From NCBI GenBank assembly GCA_027365415.1, contig DAHXNK010000017.1, positions 1 through 34,453 of the forward strand: a stretch of 34,453 nucleotides of DNA, in the 5' to 3' direction. Position 1 is the stretch's first letter. The number at the start of each line of letters is the position of its first letter. This DNA comes from Acidobacteriaceae bacterium (lineage in GTDB: Bacteria > Acidobacteriota > Terriglobia > Terriglobales > Acidobacteriaceae). Below the pieces are notes generated by a model. That model did no database searches. It was not told the origin of the DNA and worked only from the letters and a program-made list of their open reading frames with translations. Both the position numbers and the translations under genes were made by a program. This document shows, piece after piece, positions 16,248-24,500 of the stretch.

Positions 16248-16870
16248 TAGGGTCTCAGGAAGTAAAGGCTCTCAGAGTGGGTGATTACGGAAGAAGGATA
16301 ACAGAGTTTTGTAGAGATTGTCTTGGCGGTGGTTGAAGCAGCCCCGGTCTCCTTGAGATGCAGTTAAAGCGTGTTTTTTTGATGCCGTTGAACTTGAGCA
16401 AGCGGCGTTTTGCGAAACTCCAAAAACTTTCAATACTGATGACATGGCGAGGCTTATGAGTGAATTTGTTCTTGCGTGGATTTTCTCGATTTCTTCGTCG
16501 CTCGCTTACGTCCAGTATGCGTCACTCCTCGCTTCTTGAACTCGAAAAAATTTTCTCCCGCCGCTGCCGTCCGGGTAGTGGGAACACGCTCTAAGACATC
16601 ATAGCCACGCCAGCCGTAGGAGTTCAGGATGGATTCTGGACGGGTCTTGCCGCGCATGATGGCTTGCAGCGTGGCTTTGGAGGCACCAGGCGCAAGCTCG
16701 GTTTAGACCTGTTGGCCGCGCTTAGCCGACCCTCGATAACAGATTTTGCAAGTTTCTCTCGATGAAGAATCGTTCATCGAGCATGATAGGGATAGTCCCT
16801 TCGGTTCCCTGTGTCGCAACATCAGCTTCCCTGTTCTTGACCGATTGGACAACAACCTAGTGAGACCCTA
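16248..16870 (-). mobile_element. Decayed IS1595-family (ISXO2-like) insertion sequence relic
   Basis: A ~620-bp element bounded by a perfect 10-bp inverted repeat: TAGGGTCTCA (16248-16257) and TGAGACCCTA (16861-16870). The minus strand between them encodes recognisable but broken pieces of an ISXO2-like transposase. Full IS1595 elements are about 1 kb, so this copy has lost an internal segment, probably the N-terminal DNA-binding part. No 8-bp target duplication is visible next to the repeats, consistent with age. Confidence 0.8.
16272..16790 (-). pseudogene. IS1595-family transposase, frameshifted and truncated
   Basis: Pieces readable on the minus strand in N-to-C order: LDERFF (equivalent to the first catalytic Asp block, IDESYF), SAKRGQQV-stop-TELAPGASKATLQAIMRGKT, SILNSYGWRGYDVLERV (the usual 'YSDGW' Asp is replaced by Tyr), SIESFWSFAKRRLLKFNGIKK (the third acidic block), HLKETG, then in another frame FNHRQDNLYKTLLSFFRNHPL followed by a stop at 16272. 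In-frame stops, at least two frameshifts and a lost catalytic Asp make it inactive. The 67-aa open frame at 16454-16657 is part of this remnant, not a separate gene. Confidence 0.85.
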
Positions 16871-16921
16871 CCTGTAGCCGCAGAGGGATGACTTTTCAAA
16901 TCTCACTCCGGTACAAATCAT

Positions 16922-17533
16922 TTACTGTGCCAGAGATTTGTAATTCACGCTGCGCTGCTCCACGGTCTCCTCGGAGCTTTTATCGCTCGCATCGCTTGGA
17001 TGATGTACCAGCAGCGTGCCGTGCAGCACATAGTACCCTTCATCTTCGCGTGCCTGCCCGGAGCCGCGCACAATGGTTCCGCGAAAGGAGTACCAGATGC
17101 CATGTACCACTTTGGTTTCAAACTGTAAATGGTCGTCATCCACCACGGTGTGATCGAAAAAATATGTCAGCGGGGTGTTGCTGTTGGTCTCCGTATCTCC
17201 CAACCGCGAGATGTATCCACTCAATTTTCCGCGATCAATATCCACCTCAATCGACCCGTTGCGGCGATCAAAGGCATACGCGCCGGAGACATCCTTGGGC
17301 AGCGCCAATGCTTGTGTAGGGGCTTGTGTAGAGGATGGCATTGAGGACGGCACCGCCGCCTGTGCCAGCCCAGCGTTCGGCGCGCGCTGGAGCAGTTCTA
17401 CTGTCTGCGCCATTGCCGAAAACATCGCTCCTCTTCCACTCCAAAGCAAAGCGAACAGCAGCAACGCGATGACAGAGAGCCGCGCTATCCACCTCCGGCT
17501 GTCGCAACGTCTTTGCTGACGAGGGATTGGCAT
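16922..17533 (-). CDS. Membrane-anchored hypothetical protein
   Basis: A protein of about 203 aa (from ATG 17533) of unknown function. An N-terminal hydrophobic segment (WIARLSVIALLLFALLWSGRGAMFSAMAQ) acts as signal peptide or anchor. A Pro/Ser/Thr/Ala linker follows, then a ~110-aa beta-rich domain: DVSGAYAFDRRNGSIEVDIDRGKLSGYISRLGD, TYFFDHTVVDDDHLQFETKVVHGIWYSFRGTI, GYYVLHGTLLVHH. This repeating strand pattern resembles small lipocalin-like or calycin barrels but I cannot assign it. Starts at GTG 17566 or ATG 17560, overlapping the mutY stop, are possible alternatives. It follows mutY in the same direction without a gap, so it is probably co-transcribed. Confidence 0.65.
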   Translation of the reverse strand: MPIPRQQRRCDSRRWIARLSVIALLLFALLWSGRGAMFSAMAQTVELLQRAPNAGLAQAAVPSSMPSSTQAPTQALALPKDVSGAYAFDRRNGSIEVDIDRGKLSGYISRLGDTETNSNTPLTYFFDHTVVDDDHLQFETKVVHGIWYSFRGTIVRGSGQAREDEGYYVLHGTLLVHHPSDASDKSSEETVEQRSVNYKSLAQ

Positions 17534-17543
17534 ACTCTCTTGC

Positions 17544-18710
17544 CTACTTTCCAGGCTCATCTTCACGCGGGTTTCCCTGCGCGTCCAGGGATGGCAAAAA
17601 CGGATCGAGCGCCTCAGGAATCACATGCCCGGTGCGAATGCTCTTTGGCCGAGGCATGATATCCATGCGCATTAGAATCTTCCGGGCCAGGCCAGTCAAG
17701 GGAATTTCCAGAAGTCTTTCTGCATTGGCCCATTGCTGGGTCGGATGCTTCTCCAGCATCTCTTTCGTGGGCAGGATAAATTCATATACGCCCACATAAT
17801 GGTTGGTTTGGGTGATAGCATGGCGCACGCGCAATACCGGCTCCATCTTCTCCACAACGCTTGTATCCACTTCTGGCAGTTCCCACATGTCTGGCATCTG
17901 CGTGGCATCGGAGGGTCGTTGTTGCAGCAGTACCTCTACCTTGCCGCGCTGTTTGGTCTTGCGCCGCACCAACCCGTAGGCAGTCTGGCGGCTACGCATT
18001 TTCGTGCGCGGAATCGCCGGGTGCTCCCCTTGCGTGCGACATATTTCCTGCACCGGGCACTTGTCGCAGCGCGGCCATTGCGGATGACAGACGGTCGCGC
18101 CCAGTTCCATCATGGCTTGATTGAAAGTCCCTGGCTGCTCTTTTGCCAGTAGCTTCTCAGCGGCAGAGCGGATGCGCCCCGGCGTGGGGAGCTTGCCGTC
18201 TCTTGTCGCTCCCAGCACGCGCGTCACCACGCGCTCTACGTTGCCATCGACTACGGCCACGGCTTCCCCGAACGCAATGCTGGCGATGGCCGCCGCCGTG
18301 TAGTGGCCGATACCTGGCAACTGGCGCAGCGCATCTGCCGTTCGCGGCAATGCACCGGCGTGTTCCCGTATCACAAATTGAGCAGCGCGATGCAGCAGGC
18401 GCGCGCGCTTGTAATAGCCCAAGCCACTCCAGTGGGCGAGCACGGCTTCTTCCGGGGCAAGCGCCAGGGATACTAATGTTGGAAAGTCTGCAATAAATAT
18501 GCGATAGCGTTCCACCACGGCAGCTACCCGTGTCTGCTGCAGCATGATCTCCGATATCCAGATGCAATAAGGATCCCGCGTGCGTCGCCAAGGCAGGTCG
18601 CGAGCGTGCAGCGAGTACCACCAAAGCAGAGATCGGCGGAAATCCTGCATCTTCCGATCATGGAAAACCACAGGGGGCATGTGCTGATTGTAGTCGCGCC
18701 AGCCCCTCAT
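17544..18710 (-). CDS. mutY: A/G-specific adenine glycosylase
   Basis: Removes adenine mispaired with 8-oxoguanine in base-excision repair. About 388 aa from ATG 18710, normal for the family. Seen: the catalytic Glu54 in SEIMLQQTRV, the helix-hairpin-helix LPGIGHYTAAAI, Asp155 in VVDGNVERV, and the [4Fe-4S] loop C-X6-C-X2-C-X5-C (Cys208, 215, 218, 224). A C-terminal NUDIX-like domain recognising 8-oxoguanine (from about KVEVLLQQRP to the end) is present. The open frame extends to a TTG at 18734, but that lies in the tail of the upstream terminator; ATG codons at 18680 and 18650 are further alternatives and none has a clear ribosome binding site. Confidence 0.92.
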   Translation of the reverse strand: MRGWRDYNQHMPPVVFHDRKMQDFRRSLLWWYSLHARDLPWRRTRDPYCIWISEIMLQQTRVAAVVERYRIFIADFPTLVSLALAPEEAVLAHWSGLGYYKRARLLHRAAQFVIREHAGALPRTADALRQLPGIGHYTAAAIASIAFGEAVAVVDGNVERVVTRVLGATRDGKLPTPGRIRSAAEKLLAKEQPGTFNQAMMELGATVCHPQWPRCDKCPVQEICRTQGEHPAIPRTKMRSRQTAYGLVRRKTKQRGKVEVLLQQRPSDATQMPDMWELPEVDTSVVEKMEPVLRVRHAITQTNHYVGVYEFILPTKEMLEKHPTQQWANAERLLEIPLTGLARKILMRMDIMPRPKSIRTGHVIPEALDPFLPSLDAQGNPREDEPGK

Positions 18711-18735
18711 TGCATCCAGGATCGGATACGACAAA

Positions 18736-18758
18736 AGGTCGCCTGTTTCGGGCGACCT
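18736..18758 (-). terminator. Rho-independent terminator of the radical SAM gene
   Basis: On the minus strand, AGGTCGCC (18751-18758) pairs perfectly with GGCGACCT (18736-18743) around a 7-nt loop and is followed by TTTTG. It lies 24 nt after the radical SAM stop codon and just ahead of mutY, separating the two transcripts. Confidence 0.8.
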
Positions 18759-18781
18759 CTGCCGGGTATTGCGTACAAGCC

Positions 18782-20887
18782 TTAGTCGATCATCGCCGGT
18801 TCTTCCACTTCTCTCGCGAATTCCGCTTTTGGGGCGGATTGAAGTAGCGCGTCGACAGCCACAAAATTTCCCTGTGGTTTCTCGCCCAATATATGCTCCC
18901 GATAGAGTCGTTCCATTTTCGCATTTTCTGCATCCTGTTTTTTTGTCTTGGCATCGCGCGCCAGCACTTTTTCCTGACGCGCGTTCTTGGCAATGCCCAG
19001 CTTATCCAGCGTGTCGTTTGCTGCGGCATGAACATGCTCTTCGTTCAGCGTCAGAGAGTGTTTCACCTCGCCCAGATTTACCTTGTGACCACCGGCAAAG
19101 ATTTCATGCCGACCATGCTCCTCGTACCACTTGGTCAGCGTGGCCGTCATGTGCATCTTCTCGATGATGTTGCGCCAACCTACCCCGGTGTTGTACGCGC
19201 AAAAGGAAATTTCACCCTCCTGCGTCGCGTATGGAATGATGCATTGCTCGGTGCGGCGGAAATCGTAGTTGAATAGATCCTGAAACCACATGCCCGCGAT
19301 GAACAGAAAATTCCAACGATCCGCGCGGCGTTTCTGGATGTCTTCCATCGTGCGATTCCCCGTGACAGACCCATAATTGCGGCCCGTCACCTCGAAGCTC
19401 TTGTCGAATTTTTCCAGCATGTCTTTAATCCGAAAATGTGTTGGCGCTTTGAATGGATCGTAGTTGCGCAACAATGCCAGCGCCACGCCAAGAACTGACA
19501 GAATCTTTCCGCGCGCCGCATCGTTGATCTTGGCCACATCCTTGGCCAGCCGATCCGCGTTGATGAAGGCTGTTACCGGAACAGCCTCCTTGGTTTCCTT
19601 GTCGATCATCAAGGCCATGCCGATGCCGCAATTGGGATGGCACCCGCAGGCGAGATGGCCCCAATCCTGGTTTGGGCCATGCACCATATCTGCCCAATCC
19701 GAGAAGGTGCTCATAAAGCTGATGGGGAACCAATCGCGTGTTGGTTCGCCTAGGCCTGTCTGATTTTTGACATCGTGCGCCATGTGGCTCAGCGTGTAGC
19801 GCTGCGCTGCGCGGCGTTCGTCCGTGACGGCCTCATCGCGCCCGGTAAAAGAAACGGGCTGAAAGCTCAGAAAGTTAATGGTCTTGGGGTTGTCAATCGC
19901 AAACTGAATAATGCGGCCTACCTGCTCATTGTTGATGCCATTGATGATGGTAGTTACGGGAGCGATTTCCACTCCAGCTTCGTGTAAATTGTGAATGGCC
20001 TGAAGTTTTACATCGAACAGGTTGCCCACCTTGCGATGTGAGTTGGCAGCATTACCGATACCATCAAACTGCAAGTAGGCATAACGCAACCCGGCTTTTG
20101 CAGCGGCACGACAAAATTCCTTGCTCTTGGCAAACTCGATGCCATTGGTCGCTGCCTGTACGGATTCATACCCCAGCTTGCGCGCGTAAGCCACCGCATC
20201 CAGAAAATAAGGCGACAGGGTTGGCTCCCCGCCAGAAAATTGCACAGACATCTGACGTTTGGGCTTGATGGAGATTGCGTTGTCCAGCAGGGTCTTGATC
20301 TCATCCCATGTCAGTTCATGCACAAACCCAACCTGATTGGCATCCATGAAACATGGGTCGCACATCATATTGCAGCGATTGGTCAGGTCAATGGTCAGCA
20401 CCGAGCCACGGCCATGCGTGATGGTTGAGCTGCCATGATTGTGCAGCGTTTCGTCATTGTGGGCGCGAATGTCGCGGCCAGGAAAAACCTCTTCCAGATG
20501 CTTAAAGAATGCTGGATCAATGGACATTACATCTTCAAAATGTCCATGCTTCGGGCAGTCCTTCACCATTAGGATCTTTCCATCGCGTTCGATGATTTGC
20601 GCTTTGATCTCACCCGCTTTTTCATGCAGCAGCATCTCATGCGGTAGCTTGCCGTCAACAATCTGCTGGCGTATCTCCGGGATGCACTTTGGGCACAGCG
20701 AATCGGTTGTGCGCGGCCAGCCGAGTGGCGGCTTTTCCTTCTGATACGACTTCAATAGTGGCTTGTCCGACCACTTGGGGGTAAAGGAGGCATTTGGGCG
20801 GATGCTATTCAGCTTATCGAAGATCACCCAACTGCCACGAGCAGCAAGAGTCACTATTTTTTCAGCGTACTTTATGGTTTTCGGCAT
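18782..20887 (-). CDS. Radical SAM enzyme, tetraether/membrane-spanning lipid synthase-like (Tes/Mss)
   Basis: A 701-aa cytoplasmic radical SAM protein. The radical SAM motif CNMMCDPC holds Cys172, Cys176 and Cys179, followed by the GGEP motif (FSGGEPTL). Features that point to the Tes family are an N-terminal SLCPKC/KDCPKHG pair (Cys65, Cys68, Cys111), a middle ACGCHPNCG cluster (Cys414, 416, 420), and a C-terminal WFQDLFNYDFRRTEQC ... SFCAYNTG block (Cys549, Cys563), matching the family's MHFQD-YNYD-R--RC and PFCAYN pattern. Archaeal Tes joins two isoprenoid chains tail to tail; bacterial homologues are linked to membrane-spanning diabolic acids, and acidobacteria are rich in iso-diabolic acid. 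The start is ATG 20887, nine bases after AGGAGG; an ATG two codons upstream has too-short spacing. The long frame upstream to 21088 is non-coding. The exact substrate is inferred. Confidence 0.78.
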   Translation of the reverse strand: MPKTIKYAEKIVTLAARGSWVIFDKLNSIRPNASFTPKWSDKPLLKSYQKEKPPLGWPRTTDSLCPKCIPEIRQQIVDGKLPHEMLLHEKAGEIKAQIIERDGKILMVKDCPKHGHFEDVMSIDPAFFKHLEEVFPGRDIRAHNDETLHNHGSSTITHGRGSVLTIDLTNRCNMMCDPCFMDANQVGFVHELTWDEIKTLLDNAISIKPKRQMSVQFSGGEPTLSPYFLDAVAYARKLGYESVQAATNGIEFAKSKEFCRAAAKAGLRYAYLQFDGIGNAANSHRKVGNLFDVKLQAIHNLHEAGVEIAPVTTIINGINNEQVGRIIQFAIDNPKTINFLSFQPVSFTGRDEAVTDERRAAQRYTLSHMAHDVKNQTGLGEPTRDWFPISFMSTFSDWADMVHGPNQDWGHLACGCHPNCGIGMALMIDKETKEAVPVTAFINADRLAKDVAKINDAARGKILSVLGVALALLRNYDPFKAPTHFRIKDMLEKFDKSFEVTGRNYGSVTGNRTMEDIQKRRADRWNFLFIAGMWFQDLFNYDFRRTEQCIIPYATQEGEISFCAYNTGVGWRNIIEKMHMTATLTKWYEEHGRHEIFAGGHKVNLGEVKHSLTLNEEHVHAAANDTLDKLGIAKNARQEKVLARDAKTKKQDAENAKMERLYREHILGEKPQGNFVAVDALLQSAPKAEFAREVEEPAMID

Positions 20888-20896
20888 TGTCATCGT

Positions 20897-20902
20897 CCTC
20901 CT
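20897..20902 (-). promoter_or_regulatory. Ribosome binding site deciding the radical SAM start
   Basis: A perfect AGGAGG on the minus strand lies 9 nt before ATG 20887 but only 3 nt before ATG 20893. This favours the shorter product, beginning MPKTIKYAEK. Confidence 0.8.
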
Positions 20903-21570
20903 GAAGTTTGGCAGTCTACTCCACGGTCGTACTGGCACGGGGTGACTGCAGTGAAACGGCGATTCGGCGCAAACCCACGATGAAGAAGCGTCCCGCCTGT
21001 CGCTTAGTAGACATACAAAGACCGGACACCCTTTCTTAAAAGGGGCAGCCAGACTCCTCCTTGAAAAACTCCCATTGTTAAGACGCAAAAAGTCGCATTA
21101 AGTTGCAAATTTTTGCACCAAGTTGCGGAGAACTCAATATGGATAAACAATAGTTTCCGTGTCGCTTGTCACGGGGAATTTCCATAGCTTTGTGCCGCAA
21201 GCAACACCTCTCCCGGAGTAAGCCGAGTTGAAGAGGGGATCTGCGAGATGGGTGTGCGCTCTTAAGAACGGAACAGTGTCATTTTACAGCACGCAGCCGA
21301 AATGCTCAAAGGAACCATTTCGAGAGAAGCGGCCCGTCCAACCACGCATTCTTTTGCCAAATTCTCACAAAAACCCAATAAGATTTCATGCGGGAATTCC
21401 TGCATTTTGTGCTATAAAGAACGTGAGCCATTGCCTCTGGTGTTCGGTGTCACGTCTCTGCGTGACGGGCAACACTTGCTCCTTGCCCCTGTGGAGTTTC
21501 AGTCGGGGTTGGATCGGGAAGTGCTGGGGTACGTTTCGATTCGGCACATTCAAATTTTTAGGATTTTTCC
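20903..21570. other. 668-bp divergent intergenic region
   Basis: The shared upstream region of the Tes-like gene (minus) and the beta-helix gene (plus). It contains the phased repeat array at 21080-21129. Open frames crossing it have no ribosome binding sites and unnatural composition. I recognise no RNA family. A poor near-palindrome (GCGGGAATTCCTGC, 21388-21402) and AT-rich patches around 21355-21415 could belong to the plus-strand promoter, but no convincing -35/-10 pair stands out. Confidence 0.5.
21080..21129. repeat. 10-bp-phased direct repeat array (AAGTYGCANN)5
   Basis: Five consecutive decamers are aligned at exactly 10-bp steps: AAGACGCAAA, AAGTCGCATT, AAGTTGCAAA, TTTTTGCACC and AAGTTGCGGA, starting at 21080, 21090, 21100, 21110 and 21120. 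GC at decamer positions 6-7 is invariant and AAGTNGC is kept in four of five units. One-helical-turn phasing places every unit on the same DNA face, the signature of a cooperative operator or a DNA-bending element. It lies about 195 bp upstream of the Tes-like start. Confidence 0.65.
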
Positions 21571-24500
21571 ATGACGATGTTAACCTTTGTATCGCGCGTT
21601 CTCGCGCTCGTCTCCGTCGCTCGTAGCCGGAGCTTCCCCACGCAAGCCAAAAGAAGGCTTGCACTGGGCACCCTGCTGCTGGCGGTCTTTATGCTGGCGG
21701 CAGCGAGCGCCCACGCCCAGACCACCTACACCGTGACCAACACGAGCAGCAGCGGAAGCGGCTCGCTCGCCGCGGCGGTCGCGTCGGTGAATGCGGATAC
21801 GGGCACGCCCGGCGACACCATTGACTTCGCCAATGGCGTGACGGGCACCATCACGCTGACCAGTACGCTGCCCCTGGATCAAAATGTGACCATCACCGGG
21901 CCGGGAGCGAATCTGCTGACCATCTCCGGCAACAACGCTGTGACTGTGTTCACCATCAGCTCACCGAGCGTGACGGCCAGCATCTCCGGGCTGACCATTG
22001 CCAATGGCAATGGCAACACCCTCGGCGGCGGCGGCATTTATGACAATGGCGGCACGTTGACAGTGAGCAACAGCGCACTTTCCAACAATACGGCTGGCGG
22101 CAGCGGCCTCGGCGGCGGCATTTTCAACAGCGGCGGCATGTTGACAGTGAGCAACAGCACACTCTCCGGCAACACGGCTGGCGGCGGCGGCGGCATTTTC
22201 AACGGCGGCACGCTGAAGGTGAGCAACAGCACCTTCTCCAACAACACGGCTGGCGACGGCGGCGGCATTTATGACAATGGCGGCACGTTGACAGTGAGCA
22301 ACAGCACCTTCAGCGGCAATACCGGTACCAGCGACGGCGGCGGCATGTATGACAATGGCGGCACGTTGACCCTTACCAACAGTATTGTGGCGGGCAACAC
22401 GGAGAACGCTTCAGGACAAGCAGGCAACGACTGCTATGGCTGCGGCACGCAAAGCGGCGCCAACATCATCAGCACCACGGCTACTCCGATTACGGCGGCG
22501 CAACTGCTGCTTGGCCCACTGCAATATAACGGTGGTTCGACGCAGACGATGATGCCGCTAACGGCCAGTCCGGCCCTGAATGCAGGACTCAGCAGCACGC
22601 TGGCCACCGACCAGCGCGGATTTCCCCGTCCCACGGGTAGCGGCGTGGTTAGCGATCTGGGCGCGGTGGAAGTTGGGGCTTTGACCGTAACCACAACGGC
22701 GGACAGCACAGACATCAGCGCCGTGTGCGATGGCAGTGATGTCTGCTCTTTGCGCGATGCGCTGACGCTGGCCAACAGCCAGGGTTCCGGGGACATCGGC
22801 TTTGCCTTCAACGTGACGGGCACTATCACGCTGACCAGTGCGCTGCCGAACATTACTGGCAGCATCAATATCACCGGGCCGGGTGCGAACCTGCTGACCA
22901 TTTCTGGGAACAATAGCACAACCGTTGGAACCGTCTTTACGATCAACTCCGGCGTGACGGCCAACATCAGCGGGCTGACCATCGCCAATGGAAACAGCAT
23001 CAACGGTGGCGGCATTTTCAACAACGGTGGCACGTTGACGGTGAGCAACAGCACACTCTCCGGCAACACCGCGACCTCCGGCGGCGGCGGTGGCATTCTC
23101 GACTGCGGCGGCACGTTGACGGTGAGCAACAGCACACTCTCCGGCAACACCGCGACCTTCGGCGGCGGTATTGACAACCAAGGCACGGTGACAGTGAGCA
23201 ACAGCACACTCTCCAACAATTCGGCTAGCGGCGGCGGCGGCATTTTGAGCGGTGGCACGTTGACGGTGAGCAACAGCACCTTCTCCAACAACACGGCTGG
23301 CTTCGGCGGCGGCATGTATGACAATGGCGGCACGTTGACCCTTACCAACAGTATTGTGGCGGGCAACACGGAGAACGTTTCAGGACAAGCAGGCAACGAC
23401 TGCTATGGCTGCGGCACGCAAAGCGGCGCCAACATCATCAGCACCACGGCTACTCCGATTACGGCAGCGCAATTGATGCTTGGCCCGCTGGCCTACAACG
23501 GAGCGAACCAAGCGGTGCAAACCCTGCTACCTCTACCTGGAAGTCCGGCGATTGAGGCGGGCAATCCCGCGCTGCTGCCTGTCGGCATGACCACGGACGA
23601 GCGCGGCCTGCACCGTACCATCAATGGCAAGCTCGATCTGGGCGCGGTGCAGACGAATTACACTGCCGTGCAGTTCATGCAGCAACCAGCCAATACAGCG
23701 GTCAACACGAGGATGACACCCCCCGTAACGCTGAGCGTAACGGAGAGTGGCGCAGCGGCGCTCAACATTCCTGTTCCGCTCACGCTGACGGGCAACGGCA
23801 CACTGGGCGGCACGACAACGGAGACCACGCTGGCTTCGGTGGGCATCGCCGTGGCTACGGCCAGCTACGGCAATCTGAGCGTGAACACGGCGGGCACGGG
23901 CGACACGCTGGACGTAACCCTGCCCATCGTTCCATCCGGAGGAACCAGAACGCCACTGACGTTGACGGCCACCAGCAGCGCGTTTGACATCTTCCAAACA
24001 GCGCCGACGATCACCTGGTCGCCCACGCCACCCACCAGCGTGGTCTACGGTGCCGCGCCGATCTCGCTGAACGCAACGTTGAACGCGACCGGGCCGACGA
24101 TCAGCTATGTGGTCGATGCCGGACCAGCAACGATCAGCGGCAACAAGCTGACCTTCACCGGAGCAGGCACGGTGATCGTGGAGGCGGTCAGTACGGCCAC
24201 CAATAACTATGCCTCTGGCAACGCTGTTGCCTACATTACGGTTACCCCTGCTACCACGACCACCACGCTGGCTGTATCTCCGACGACGCCGATCACCGCA
24301 GGCAGCAGCGTGACGCTGACGGCGACCGTCAAATCCGGCAGTGCTGCGGTGCCGAGCGGACTGGTGATCTTCTCCAGCGGAACCACTTCGATTGGCGTAG
24401 CTTCATTGAGCGCCAGCGGCGTTGCGATCCTGAACACAACGTTGCTGCCGGTGGGCAGTGACAGCATTACGGCCAGCTTTGTCGCCTCGACCAACGACGT

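Noticed and set aside
16454-16657. Independent 67-aa protein
   Set aside because: Its sequence (MRGKTRPESILNSYGWRGYDVL) is a fragment of the IS1595-family transposase.
21104-21121. Sigma54-like promoter on the minus strand (TTGGTGC-AAAAA-TTTGCA)
   Set aside because: The GG and GC dinucleotides are 11 bases apart, not 10 as sigma54 requires, and the -24 element lacks GGCAC. The phased repeats explain the sequence better.
21228-21626. Possible small proteins or a known riboswitch in the leader of the beta-helix gene
   Set aside because: The frames have no ribosome binding sites, and I could not match the conserved core of any riboswitch family I know, including GEMM/c-di-GMP-I.
22434-23396. 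320-aa antisense open frame within the beta-helix gene
   Set aside because: It mirrors the repetitive sense codons (VLLLTVNVPPL repeats) and has no start signal.
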